A stretch of 64,000 bases of DNA from Cherax quadricarinatus (GCF_038502225.1 NC_091298.1:38875620-38939619); one strand, 5' to 3'. Numbered from the stretch's first letter, positions 1 to 10,911 are shown. Notes: generated by a model from the sequence alone, not told the origin. Numbers and translations: made by a program.

Positions 1-533
1 GTACCTTGTTCCAAGGTTCGTAGGTTCGAGTCTCCTTCAGCCAGAGATCAGTGTTTGTGTATATTTCGACTGCTCTTGCGAATTCCTTGCATTGTTAACA
101 TCTCTAGTGAGGCTGATGCATGCAGGGGATGAGATGAAAAGCTGTAAGCCTTCTCCCTGAAAGCTGGCTGCCTTGGATCAAAGTCTAGTGCAAGCTGGAT
201 TCCAAGGTATTGTCCAGTGTGGGTAGATTGGTAAAGCACTGCATACCTTGTTCCAAGGTTCGTAGGTTCGAGTCTCAGCCAGAGATCAGTGTTTGTGTAT
301 ATTTCGCCTGCTCTTGCAAATTCCTTGCATTGTTAATATCTCTAGTAAGGCTGGTGCATGCAGGGGATGAGATGAAAAGCTGTAAGCCTTCTCCCTGAAA
401 GCTGGCTGCCTTGGATCAAAGTCTAGCGCAAGCTGTACTCCAAGGTATTGGTCCAGTGTGAGTAGATTGGTAAAGCACTGCGTACCTTGTTCCAAGGTTC
501 GTAGGTTCGAGTCTCCTTCAGCCAGAGATCAGT

Positions 534-537
<4 letters not shown>
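1..537 (+). repeat. tandem repeat, about 240-bp unit with tRNA-like core
   Basis: Two full units and the start of a third share the entry word TACCTTGTTCCAAGGTTCG at about 2, 244 and 483, giving a period near 240 bp. Each unit holds a pol III B-box-like GGTTCGAGTCT preceded by an A-box-like stretch (TAGATTGGTAAAGC), so the unit looks tRNA-derived. The third unit is cut off by a (TA)n tract. The array runs off the left edge, so its real size is unknown. No coding content is seen. Confidence 0.75.

Positions 538-595
<58 letters not shown>
538..595. repeat. (TA)n microsatellite
   Basis: Perfect TA dinucleotide tract joining the tandem repeat to the left end of a TIR element. Confidence 0.95.
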
Positions 596-598
<3 letters not shown>

Positions 599-633
599 GT
601 GCCGAATATGTAAAACTGGTCAATTAGCAAGAA

Positions 634-2296
634 TTTTTTTTTTATTATTATCACACCGGCCGATTCCCACCAAGGCAGGGTGGCCCGAAAAAGAAAAACT
701 TTCACCATCATTCACTCCATCACTGTCTTGCCAGAAGGGTGCTTTACACTACAGTTTTTAAACTGCAACATTAACACCCCTCCTTCAGAGTGCAGGCACT
801 GTACTTCCCATCTCCAGGACTCAAGTCCGGCCTGCCGGTTTCCCTGAATCCCTTCATAAATGTTACTTTGCTCACACTCCAACAGCACGTCAAGTATTAA
901 AAACCATTTGTCTCCATTCACTCCTATCAAACACGCTCACGCATGCCTGCTGGAAGTCCAAGCCCCTCGCACACAAAACCTCCTTTACCCCCTCCCTCCA
1001 ACCCTTCCTAGGCCGACCCCTACCCCGCCTTCCTTCCACTACAGACTGATACACTCTTGAAGTCATTCTGTTTCGCTCCATTCTCTCTACATGTCCGAAC
1101 CACCTCAACAACCCTTCCTCAGCCCTCTGGACAACAGTTTTGGTAATCCCGCACCTCCTCCTAACTTCCAAACTACGAATTCTCTGCATTATATTCACAC
1201 CACACATTGCCCTCAGACATGACATCTCCACTGCCTCCAGCCTTCTCCTCGCTGCAACATTCATCACCCACGCTTCACACCCATACAAGAGCGTTGGTAA
1301 AACTATACTCTCATACATTCCCCTCTTTGCCTCCAAGGACAAAGTTCTTTGTCTCCACAGACTCCTAAGTGCACCACTCACTCTTTTTCCCTCATCAATT
1401 CTATGATTCACCTCATCTTTCATAGACCCATCCGCTGACACGTCCACTCCCAAATATCTGAATACGTTCACCTCCTCCATACTCTCTCCCTCCAATCTGA
1501 TATTCAATCTTTCATCACCTAATCTTTTTGTTATCCTCATAACCTTACTCTTTCCTGTATTCACCTTTAATTTTCTTCTTTTGCACACCCTACCAAATTC
1601 ATCCACCAATCTCTGCAACTTCTCTTCAGAATCTCCCAAGAGCACAGTGTCATCAGCAAAGAGCAGCTGTGACAACTCCCACTTTGTGTGTGATTCTTTA
1701 TCTTTTAACTCCACGCCTCTTGCCAAGACCCTCGCATTTACTTCTCTTACAACCCCATCTATAAATATATTAAACAACCACGGTGACATCACACATCCCT
1801 GTCTAAGGCCTACTTTTACTGGGAAAAAATTTCCCTCTTTCCTACATACTCTAACTTGAGCCTCACTATCCTCGTAAAAACTCTTCACTGCTTTCAGTAA
1901 CCTACCTCCTACACCATACACTTGCAACATCTGCCACATTGCCCCCCTATCCACCCTGTCATACGCCTTTTCCAAATCCATAAATGCCACAAAGACCTCT
2001 TTAGCCTTATCTAAATACTGTTCACTTATATGTTTCACTGTAAACACCTGGTCCACACACCCCCTACCTTTCCTAAAGCCTCCTTGTTCATCTGCTATCC
2101 TATTCTCCGTCTTACTCTTAATTCTTTCAATTATAACTCTACCATACACTTTACCAGGTACACTCAACAGACTTATCCCCCTATAATTTTTGCACTCTCT
2201 TTTATCCCCTTTGCCTTTATACAAAGGAACTATGCATGCTCTCTGCCAATCCCTAGGTACCTTACCCTCTTCCATACATTTATTAAATAATTGCAC
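634..2296 (-). mobile_element. RTE-like LINE, 5'-truncated copy A
   Basis: Minus-strand LINE 3' portion: RT and C-terminal region, 3' UTR and a terminal A-rich tail (seen as T-run at 634-643). It is flanked by the 6-bp duplication CAAGAA (628-633 and 2297-2302), with an uninterrupted target visible in the MITE copy at 24.5 kb. Its translation is identical to that of the longer plus-strand copy at 26781-29546 over the shared part, so the two copies are very recent relatives. Confidence 0.85.
890..2296 (-). CDS. LINE reverse transcriptase C-terminal portion (5'-truncated)
   Basis: An open frame of about 468 codons encodes most of an RNA-directed DNA polymerase of a non-LTR retrotransposon. Recognisable blocks in order: [17 protein letters not shown] and the [10 protein letters not shown] block, the catalytic Asp region [12 protein letters not shown], the [12 protein letters not shown] block, the catalytic FADD ([12 protein letters not shown]), the thumb, and a C-terminal segment rich in RRR and GRGRPRKGW. 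The endonuclease domain is absent because the copy is truncated on its 5' side. The frame has no stops, which fits a young insertion. There is no promoter of its own, so it is probably not expressed. RTE-like assignment rests on motif style and is moderately sure; that it is a LINE RT is certain. Confidence 0.88.
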   Translation of the reverse strand: MQLFNKCMEEGKVPRDWQRACIVPLYKGKGDKRECKNYRGISLLSVPGKVYGRVIIERIKSKTENRIADEQGGFRKGRGCVDQVFTVKHISEQYLDKAKEVFVAFMDLEKAYDRVDRGAMWQMLQVYGVGGRLLKAVKSFYEDSEAQVRVCRKEGNFFPVKVGLRQGCVMSPWLFNIFIDGVVREVNARVLARGVELKDKESHTKWELSQLLFADDTVLLGDSEEKLQRLVDEFGRVCKRRKLKVNTGKSKVMRITKRLGDERLNIRLEGESMEEVNVFRYLGVDVSADGSMKDEVNHRIDEGKRVSGALRSLWRQRTLSLEAKRGMYESIVLPTLLYGCEAWVMNVAARRRLEAVEMSCLRAMCGVNIMQRIRSLEVRRRCGITKTVVQRAEEGLLRWFGHVERMERNRMTSRVYQSVVEGRRGRGRPRKGWREGVKEVLCARGLDFQQACVSVFDRSEWRQMVFNT

Positions 2297-2320
2297 CAAG
2301 AACTCATTTAAAATTAAGTC

Positions 2321-2570
2321 CTGGTGACCTGGTGGTTAATGCTCTCGCTTCACACGGTGAGGGCCTGGGTTCGATTCCCAGCCAGAGTAGAAACATTGGA
2401 CGTGTTTCTTTCCACCTGTTGTCTATGTTCCCCATCAGTAAAATGGGTACCTGGGTGTTAGTCGACTGGTGTGGGTCGCATCCTGGGACACTGACCTAAG
2501 GAGGCCTGGTCACAGACCGGGCCGCGGGGGCGTTGACCCCCGGAACTCTCTCCAGATAAACTCTCCAGAT
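2321..2570 (+). mobile_element. tRNA-Val-like SINE with GC-rich second module
   Basis: The head resembles a tRNA: A-box-like GGTGGTTAATGCTCTCG, an anticodon-arm TTCACAC loop with CAC (Val) in the anticodon position, and a B box GGGTTCGATTCCC. The body follows with GTGTTAGTCGACTGGTGTGG. A related copy lies at 45792-46080. After the body this copy continues into a different GC-rich module (ACCGGGCCGCGGGGGCG) that also occurs alone at 42929-43022 and 59341-59505, so the insertion appears chimeric. It sits inside the MITE. Confidence 0.8.
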
Positions 2571-2879
2571 ACGTTTAAAGATATATATTTTTCATTAATG
2601 TTAATGTAAAAATTTTTAATTTTTGCACCAAAAGAATCTTAGAAAACTTACCTAACCTTATTATAACAAGTGTAATTTATTTTAGCCTAACCCAACTAAA
2701 TATATTTTAGATTTGAATACAGTAATTTAATATTAAACAAACACAGTGAAATATATTTTTTTCGTTAGGTTAAGAATGATTTTGACGAAATTATTGCATA
2801 CACAAATTTTCACTTGTCTTATATGGTAAGATAAGCGTTGCTATTTAAGCCAAGATCGCAAGTTCTGCCTATTCGGCAC

Positions 2880-2900
2880 TATATATATATATATATATAC
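2880..2900. repeat. (TA)n microsatellite
   Basis: Short TA tract between the MITE right end and the next TIR-like sequence. Confidence 0.9.
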
Positions 2901-3520
2901 AGTGGAACCTCTGCTTACGAGTTTAATCTGTTCCATGACTTTGCTCGTAACCCGATCTGCTCGTATATTGAGTCAATTTTCCTCATTTAAATTAACTGAA
3001 ATACCATTAATCCATTCCAGCGGAATTCCTGCTCTCAGAAGGCAGGACAAAATACTTCATACTTCAATTTAACGCTAATATCAACTCTATGGCTTATTTA
3101 TCTATCACAATTCATCTAATATGACATAATAAACAATATAAATAACATAGAAACCTGATATATACTCTAGAATGAATACAATATGTCACGTGACAAGTGG
3201 TGGCAGTCATTCCCGCTCCTTCTCTGAAAACATCTTCCCATGCTTACCCTCTCTTTTGTTTATCTATGATTTCATGCTTTACTTCTATGGACATCATCCT
3301 TTTTTTCTTCTCAGCACTGTCCTTTGCACTTACTTTCTTAGGACCCATAGTTCGAAAAAAGAAATTTGGCAAAATAACCGCACAAAACGTGAGCAAAACA
3401 CGTATATGCATTATTATTACATAATTATTATTTAATCAATAGCAACAAGGGTCTTATTGTGTCTTTAAAACAGACGTCATTCGGATTCGGTCTATTAATG
3501 AGAATGTAATTGAAGCTCCC
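2901..3520 (+). mobile_element. probable non-autonomous Tc1/mariner- or pogo-type DNA element
   Basis: It begins directly after TA with CAGTGGAACCTCTGCTTACG, a TIR style typical of Tc1/mariner/pogo relatives, followed by repeats of the theme 'GCTCGTA'. No transposase frame is visible. A distant relative may lie near 53.8 kb (shared TTCTTAGGMYCCATAGT-type segment). The matching right TIR was not located, so the right limit is uncertain. Confidence 0.45.
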
Positions 3521-3538
3521 TGAATCAAGATGGCATCA

Positions 3539-6327
3539 CCAGCATCAAGGTACCCTCACCCTCCACACCCTCACCCTCCACACCCTCACCCTCCACACCC
3601 TCACCCTACACACCCTCACCCTCCACACCCTCACCCTCCACACCCTCACCCTACACACCCTCACCCTACACACCCTCACCCTCCACACCCTCACCCTCCA
3701 CACCCTCACCCTCCACACCCACACCCTACACACCCTCATCCTACTCACCCTCATCCTATACACCCTCACTCTCCACTCCCTCAGCCTCCACTCCCTCAGC
3801 CTCCACTCCCTCAGCCTCCACTCCCTCAGCCTCCACTCCCTCAGCCTCCACTCCCTCAGCCTCCACTCCCTCAGCCTCCACTCCCTCAGCCTCCACTCCC
3901 TCAGCCTCCACTCCCTCACTCTCCACTCCCTCATCCTCTACTCCTTCAGCCTCCACTCCCTCAGCCTCCACACCCTCACCCTCCACTCCCTCAGCCTCCA
4001 CACCCTCACCCTCCACACCCTCACCCTTCACACCCTCAGTCTCCACACCCTCACCCTCCACACCCTCACCCTCCACACCCTCACCCTCCACACCCTCACC
4101 CTTCACACCCTCACCCTCCACACCCTCACCCTCCACACCCTCACCCTTCACACCTTCACCCTCCACACCCTCACCCTCCACACCCTCACTCTCCACACCC
4201 TCACCCTCCATACCCTCACCCTCCACACCCTCACCCTCCACACCCTCACCATCCACACCCTCACCCTCCACACCCTCACCCTTCACACCTTCACCCTCCA
4301 CACCCTCACCCTCCACACCCTCACTCTCCACACCCTCACCCTCCATACCCTCACCCTCCACACCCTCACCCTCCACACCCTCACCATCCACACCCTCACC
4401 CTTCACACCTTCACCCTCCACACCCTCACCCTCCACACCCTCACCCTCCATACCCTCACCCTCCATACCCTCACCCTCCACACCCTCACCCTCCACACCC
4501 TCACCCTCCACACCCTCACCCTTCACACCTTCACCCTCCACACTCTCACCCTCCACACCCTCACCCTCCATACCCTCACCCTCCATACCCTCACCCTCCA
4601 CACCCTCACCCTCCACACCCTCACCATCCACACCCTCACCCTCCACACCCTCACCCTTCACACCTTCACCCTCCACACCCTCACCCTCCACACCCTCACT
4701 CTCCACACCATCACCCTCCATACCCTCACCCTCCACACCCTCACCCTCCACACCCTCACCATCCACACCCTCACCCTTCACACCTTCACCCTCCACACCC
4801 TCACCCTCCACACCCTCACCCTCCATACCCTCACCCACCATACCCTCACCCTCCACACCCTCACCCTCCATACCCTCACCCTCCACACCCTCACCCTTCA
4901 CACCTTCACCCTCCACACCCTCACCCTCCACACCCTCACCCTCCATACCCTCACCCTCCACACCCTCACCCTCCACACCCTCACCCTCCACACCCTCACC
5001 CTCCACACCCTCACCCTTCACACCTTCACCCTCCACACCCTCACCCTCCACACCCTCACTCTCCACACCCTCACCCTCCATACCCTCACCCTCCACACCC
5101 TCACCCTCCACACCTTCACTCTCCACACCCTCACCCTCCATACCCTCACCCTCCACACCCTCACCCTCCACACCCTCACCCTTCACACCTTCACCCTCCA
5201 CACCCTCACCCTCCACACCCTCACTCTCCACACCCTCACCCTCCATACCCTCACCTTCCACACCCTCACCCTCCACACCTTCACCCTCCACACCCTCACC
5301 CTCCACACCCTCACCCTCCACACCCTCACCCTCCATACCCTCACCCTCCACACCCTCACCCTCCACACCTTCACCCTCCACACCCTCACCCTCCATACCC
5401 TCACCCTCCACACCCTCACCCTCCACACCCTCACCCTCCACACCCTCACTCTCCACACCCTCACCCTCCACACCCTCACCCTCCACACCCTCACTCTCCA
5501 CACCCTCACCCTCCACACCCTCACCCTCCACACCCTCACCCTCCACACCCTCACCCTCCACACCCTCACCCTCCACACCCTCACCCTCCACACCCTCACT
5601 CTCCACACCCTCACCCTCCACACCCTCACCCTCCACACCTTCACCCTCCACACCCTCACCCTCCACACCCTCACCCTCCACACCCTCACCCTCCATACCC
5701 TCACCATCCATACCCTCACCCTCCACACCCTCACCCTCCACACCCTCACCCTCCACACCCTCACCATCCACACCCTCACCCTCCACACCCTCACCCTTCA
5801 CACCTTCACCCTCCACACCCTCACCCTCCACACCCTCACCCTCCACACCCTCACCCTCCACACCCTCACCCTCCACACCCTCACCCTCCATACCCTCACC
5901 CTCCACACCCTCACTCTCCACACCCTCACCCTCCACACCCTCACCATCCACACCCTCACCCTCCACACCCTCACCCTTCACACCTTCACCCTCCACACCC
6001 TCACCCTCCACACCCTCACCCTCCACACCCTCACTCTCCACACCCTCACCCTCCACACCCTCACCCTCCACACCCTCACTCTCCACACCCTCACCCTCCA
6101 CACCCTCACCATCCATACCCTCACCCTCCACACCCTCACTCTCCACACCCTCACCCTCCACACCCTCACCCTCCACACCCTCACTCTCCACACCCTCACC
6201 CTCCACACCCTCACTCTCCACACCCTCACCCTCCACACCCTCACCATCCACACCCTCACTCTCCATACCCTCACCCTCCACACCCTCACCCTCCACACCC
6301 TCACCCTCCACACCCTCACCCTTCACT
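3539..6327. repeat. 15-bp minisatellite, about 186 units
   Basis: The unit is CACCCTCACCCTCCA. The plus strand of the array is almost free of G; the minus strand reads TGGAGGGTGAGGGTG. A sub-block near 3765-3975 is homogenised to a CTCCCTCAGCCTCCA variant. Between about 4146 and 5016 the CTTCACACCTT variant recurs every 120 or 135 bp (8 or 9 units), showing higher-order structure. Because 15 is divisible by 3 and several frames lack stops, long spurious ORFs (up to 955 codons; LTLHT, PPHPH and EGVEG pentamers) appear; none is a gene. Confidence 0.97.
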
Positions 6328-6340
6328 ACAGGAAGGATAA

Positions 6341-6560
6341 CACAGTTATAAAGCAAAATATTGCTTTTCCATTTTAAGGTTAAAAGGGAGATAATGGAAC
6401 ATATAAGAAAATGCATAAGCAGAAAAAATCATTATTTCGCATATCCAGTTTCTTCACAAAGAAAGCGAATTGGAACCTTCTTAGGCCGAAATCAATCTAA
6501 ACTTTTCACTAAGATTGACCAACCTTAATTTAAGTAAAAAAGTAAATGAACAATTATATA
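6341..6560. other. AT-rich spacer, nothing recognised
   Basis: Sequence between the minisatellite and the LINE 5' region. No open frame, tRNA-like motif or known repeat end is seen. Confidence 0.5.
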
Positions 6561-6698
6561 TTTTTCAGTGTTCGCATCGCTATTGGGCCGTGCGGACGTG
6601 CTGCGCAGTAGCTCCTGATTGAGTTGGCTTTTGCGCAGTGTTGACGTGTACTTGGCTCTGTGAAGGCCTGTTTGCGCGCTCTCTAGAATTGAAGCAAG

Positions 6699-7535
6699 AT
6701 GTCCTCCATCGAGCAACTTAACCAACAGCTTAAGAAAGAATTGAGGTTGGCGAATATGGAAATTCGGCGACTGACCGAGGAAAACAAAAAGATTCGGAGT
6801 AGTCCTCCTGTTTTGAGTCCTCAGGTCAAGAAGGGAAACTGGTCAGTGGCTGGACAGCAGGGAAAGAAGTTGTCGATCAAGAAGACGAATGGAAAGGTAG
6901 AAACGATGAAGAAGAAAGAGACTGCCGTGGAAACTGTTGTGGAAACATCCAATACATTCTCAGTGCTACCCGACGAATGTGAGTCGACTACTGGGAACGT
7001 CACGACGAAAGACATTAAAGAAGGTAAGAATATTGTTGTTGTTGGGGATAGCCAAGTTAGGTATATGGATAGGGCGTTCTGCTTGAAGGACAGGAGTAGG
7101 AGACAGAGAGTTTGCTTTCCTGGGGCTGGGATGGAGGATATTGTTAGCCGTCTGGATGACATCATGAGAGGTAATGGGAGCAATCCTATTATCTGTCTCA
7201 GTGCTGGAGGCAACGATGTTGGCAGACGTAGGAGTGAGGACCTGATTAGCAGGTATAGGTCAGCAATAGAAATAATTAGAAGTAAGGGTGGGAACCCTCT
7301 CATATGTGGTATTTTGCCAAAGAGGGGAGTTGGAAATGAATGGTTGTCCAGGGCAATTGGTGTCAATTGCTGGCTGGACAAATACTGTAAGGAAAATGCC
7401 GTAACATTCATTGACAACTGGGACCTCTTCTATGGCAGAAATGACATGTATGCTAGGGATGGGGTTCACTTATCTAGGTGTGGGGTGGGAGCACTGGCAA
7501 CTGCAGTGGAGGGAGCAGTTAGGACTTTAAACTAG
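6699..7535 (+). CDS. CR1-type ORF1 protein: coiled coil plus SGNH/GDSL-like hydrolase
   Basis: 278 codons, intact. Residues about 5-35 are a charged heptad-like coiled coil (QLNQQLKKELRLANME). A Lys-rich linker follows to about residue 105. The C-terminal half is an SGNH hydrolase: block I with the nucleophile region VVGDSQVRY (about 112), a GGND block III (about 169) and a DGVHLS block V with the catalytic Asp/His pair (about 258). In CR1 elements this esterase-bearing ORF1 is thought to act in RNP assembly or membrane contact; its exact role is not settled. The start is the first ATG after the leader; the stop lies 14 bp before the ORF2 start, in another frame. No zinc knuckle is seen. Confidence 0.85.
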   Translation: MSSIEQLNQQLKKELRLANMEIRRLTEENKKIRSSPPVLSPQVKKGNWSVAGQQGKKLSIKKTNGKVETMKKKETAVETVVETSNTFSVLPDECESTTGNVTTKDIKEGKNIVVVGDSQVRYMDRAFCLKDRSRRQRVCFPGAGMEDIVSRLDDIMRGNGSNPIICLSAGGNDVGRRRSEDLISRYRSAIEIIRSKGGNPLICGILPKRGVGNEWLSRAIGVNCWLDKYCKENAVTFIDNWDLFYGRNDMYARDGVHLSRCGVGALATAVEGAVRTLN

Positions 7536-7549
7536 GAATAGTTAGTGGT

Positions 7550-10489
7550 ATGGGTTTTGGCAGGAAAACAGTGAAGTCCCAGTGTAGTAATATTACGAGT
7601 TCTAAGGGAACTAGTAATAATAAGAACGAGATAGATATTGAAAAGCCAGGGACCTTGGGTGATAAGGACAGTAATAGGTTTAGTAGAAAAATAGAAATGA
7701 GCAGGAAGGGTAAAGAGAAAGGAGAGTCTTTCAATGTTCATTATGCTAATTGCCGTAGTGCTAGGAATAAGATGGACGAGTTGAGATTAGTTGCTAGTGT
7801 TGGTAACATTGATGTATTTGCCTTAACTGAGACGTGGTTTAATTCAAAAAGTCGGCACATGCCTGCGGAATGTCATATTCAGGGTTTTAAATTGTTCCAA
7901 GAAGATAGAAGTATTGAGAGGGGAGGAGGGGTGGCATTGTATGTCCGAGATCGCTTGAACTGTTGCATAAAAACGGGTATTAAGTCTGAAGTAACACATA
8001 CAGAGTCTGTTTGGATAGAATTTTCAGAGGGGCATGAAAAACTGATTTTTGGAGTGATATACCGTCCCCCAAACTTAGATAGGGACCAAGGGAAACTACT
8101 ATGGGAGGAAATTGTTAAGGCCACAAGGCACGATAATGTAGTAATTCTAGGAGACTTTAACTTTAGTCATGTTGACTGGAATTTCTTGACTGGGAATTTA
8201 GAATCATACGACTTCTTAGAAGTATTTCAGGATTGTTTTTTGAAGCAGTTTGTGACAGAACCTACAAGGGGAAATAACCTGCTTGACTTAGTTATGGCAA
8301 ACAATGAATCCCTTGTTAATAATTTAGAAATTTCAGAGGAACTGGGTGCTAGCGACCACAAATCAATTACATTTAGCATTGAATGGAAGTACGATAGTAG
8401 CGATAACTCAGTAACAGTCCCAGATTTTCGCTTAGCAGATTACGATGAGCTTAGAGAACACTTATCATCTGTTGACTGGGGTAACGAAGAGAACTATCAA
8501 TATGACAGTTTTCTGAACACTATACATGCTGCTCAAAGAGCGTTTATCCCATATAAAGAAATTAGATCAAATAGAAATGACCCAAAATGGATGAATAATA
8601 GGCTCAAATATCTACTAGGGCATAAGAAAGGAATTTATAGGCGTATCAAAAGAGGTGAGGGTCATCTTATGAATCAGTATATTGACATTAAGAGGGACAT
8701 TAAAAAGGGGATAAGAAGAGCTAAAAGGGACTATGAAATTAAAGTTGCTAGGGATTCTAAAACTAACCCAAAAAGTTTTTTCCAGGTCTATAGAACAAAA
8801 GTTAGAGATAAGATAGGTCCCCTTAAAAATAACTATGGGCACCTTACTGACAAAGAGAATGAAATGTGCTTGATTTTAAATAATTATTTTCTCTCAGTTT
8901 TTACACAGGAAGACACTAACAATATTCCAGTAATTAATTTTTACAGTGGGCTAGAAGAAGATAAATTATGTAACATCACAGTCACTAGTGAGATGGTTGT
9001 GAAGCAGATAGACAGACTGAAGCAAAATAAGTCGCCGGGTCCTGATGAGGTTTTTTCAAGGGTTCTTGAGGAATGCAAAATGGAACTCTGTGAACCATTA
9101 ACTAATATTTTTAATTTATCTCTTCAAACAGGTGTAGTGTCTGATATGTGGAAGATGGCTAATGTAACTCCTATTTTTAAAACAGGGGACAAGTCGTTAC
9201 CGTCAAATTACCGCCCAATAAGCCTGACCTCAATTGTAGGCAAATTACTAGAGTCAGTTATAGCTGAGATTATAAGAAGCCATCTCGATAAGCATAGCTT
9301 GATTAATGATACTCAGCATGGATTCACAAGAGGCCGGTCTTGTCTAACTAATTTATTAACTTTCTTCAGTAAAGCTTTTGAGGCTGTTGACCACCATAAA
9401 GAATTTGATATTATTTAATTGGATTTTAGTAAGGCTTTTGATAGAGTTCCGCACCATAGACTGTTAAAGAAAGTGGCAGCTCATGGCATTGGGGGAAAAG
9501 TGCTCTCGTGGATCGAGTCATGGCTCACTGACAGGAAGCAGAGAGTGTCCATAAATGGGGTTAAATCCGAGTGGGGATCTGTAACAAGTGGCGTTCCACA
9601 GGGATCAGTCTTGGGCCCGTTGTTGTTTATAATATATATCAATGATCTTGATGAGGGAATTACTAGTGATATGAGCAAATTCGCCGATGACACAAAGATA
9701 GGTAGGATAATTGATTCAAACGTAGATGTTATGGAACTTCAGGAGGATTTAAACAAACTCTATTCTTGGTCAGAAAAGTGGCAGATGCAGTTCAATGTAG
9801 ATAAATGCAAGGTTCTGAAGCTTGGGAGTGCCCATAACCCTAGTACTTATAAGTTAAATGATGTAGAACTTAGCCATACAGATTGCGAAAAGGACTTGGG
9901 GGTTATGGTGAGCAGCAACCTTAAACTAAGACAGCAATGCCTAACCGTACGTAATAAGGCAAATAGATTACTGGGATTTATATCAAGAAGTGTAAGCAAC
10001 AGAAGTCCAGAGGTCATACTGCAGCTTTATACATCATTAGTAAGGCCTCACCTAGATTATGCAGCTCAGTTCTGGTCTCCGTATTACAAAATGGACATAA
10101 ATTCGTTAGAAAACATTCAGCGTAGGATGACTAAATTAATACATAGCATTAGAAATCTTCCTTATGAAGAAAGATTGAAGACTCTTAAGTTACATTCACT
10201 TGTTAGACGAAGAATGAGGGGAGACCTGATCGAAGTGTATAAGTGGAAGATAGGTATTAATAAAGGGGATATTAATAAGGTCTTGAGGATGTCTCTCCAA
10301 GAGAGAACCCGCAGTAATGGATTTAAATTAGATAAGTTTAGATTTAGAAAGGACATAGGAAAGTATTGGTTTGGAAATAGGGTAGTTGATGAGTGGAACA
10401 GTCTACCTAGTTGGGTTATTGAGGCTGGGACTTTGGGTAGTTTCAAATCTAGGTTGGATAAGTACATGAGTGGGAGGGGTTGGATTTGA
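7550..10489 (+). pseudogene. CR1-type ORF2: AP endonuclease and reverse transcriptase, one nonsense codon
   Basis: About 979 codons in one frame, interrupted only by TAA at 9416-9418. The N-terminal part is an exonuclease-endonuclease-phosphatase domain: ANCRSARNK near residue 66, ALTETW, the GDFN block (ILGDFNFSHVDW) and the catalytic SDH (GASDHKS). The RT follows: KSPGPDEVF, NYRPISLTSIVGK, QHGFTRGRSC, then the stop, then DFSKAFDRVPH, PQGSVLGPLL and the catalytic FADDTK. The C terminus has the SYYK/WNSLP segment usual for the clade. Relatives read Tyr just before LDFSKAF, so the stop is most simply a single-base change. The element could still be mobilised in trans. Confidence 0.88.
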
Positions 10490-10645
10490 GTGGGACTTTC
10501 ACATCAGAGCTTATTCTTGGGTGGCATTGAAAACTGGGTTGGGCAAATGTTTTGTTAGTGGGATGAATTGTAAAGGACCTGCCTAGTATGGGCCAGCAGG
10601 CCTCCTGCAGTGTTCCTCCTTTCTTATGTTCTTATGTTCTTATTT

Positions 10646-10850
10646 TAGTAAAAGCGTGAGAAAAAGTATGTAAGTATCATACAATCTTACAATGATTTTG
10701 AGGGTACAAAGATGTTATTGAGATACAAAGTTCATTAAGGTTACCCAGTAGGTAAACATTGTGACATATTTATGATAAGAAGAGACAATCTCAAGTTATT
10801 TCACAGAATCTGATAAGTAAAATTGGCACATTAAGACTCAATATAACAGG
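10646..10850. other. AT-rich spacer, nothing recognised
   Basis: Lies between the LINE tail and the degenerate repeat that precedes the 35-bp array. No gene or repeat end is seen. Confidence 0.5.
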
Positions 10851-10911
10851 CACTCAGATTCGATCCACGAAATTGATGGATAAGTCTAGTTCCTTAGAGT
10901 AAGAGCCAGTC
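10851..10911 (+). repeat. degenerate end of a dispersed repeat that seeds the 35-bp array
   Basis: This stretch aligns by eye over about 75 bp with the end of the dispersed element at 17788-17953: AGGCACTCAG matches AGGCATTCAG, then TAGTTCCTTAGAGTAAGAGCC matches CAATTCCCTAAATCAAGAGCC, then CACCAGCATCAAGG matches CACCAACATCAAGG. The minisatellite starts exactly where the CACCAGCATCAAGG word begins. Confidence 0.6.

Larger units (their letters stand above)
596..2879 (+). mobile_element. MITE-like element (about 390 bp when intact) split by nested LINE and SINE insertions
   Basis: Its pieces lie at 596-633, 2303-2320 and 2571-2879. An uninterrupted relative at 24492-24878 shows the same order of sequence. 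The ends are inverted (GTGCCGAATA at the left, TATTCGGCAC at the right) and both abut (TA)n tracts, which fits a TA-targeting non-autonomous DNA element. No transposase is encoded. The first interruption is an RTE-type LINE fragment bounded by CAAGAA; the second is a tRNA-derived SINE that replaces about 20 bp of the element. Confidence 0.7.
6565..10645 (+). mobile_element. near-full-length CR1-like LINE with esterase-type ORF1
   Basis: A GC-richer 5' leader (from about 6565) precedes ORF1 (6699-7535) and ORF2 (7550-10489), followed by a short 3' UTR ending in a TTCTTATG microsatellite-like tail at about 10645. The two-ORF layout, the SGNH hydrolase in ORF1 and the short 3' terminal repeat are all typical of the CR1 group. 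Only one nonsense codon in ORF2 breaks the coding capacity. A 5'-truncated relative lies at 61160-63310 with the same tail. Exact 5' end and target duplication are not resolved. Confidence 0.85.

Noticed and set aside
1140..2290. Plus-strand ORFs opposite the LINE RT
   Set aside because: Antisense shadows; the same shadows appear opposite copy C at 28.1-29.6 kb.
3510..6416. Very long ORFs (955, 936 and 886 codons) of LTLHT, PPHPH and EGVEG repeats
   Set aside because: They follow from a 15-bp tandem unit without stops in several frames on both strands; no non-repeat domain, no splice or start context.
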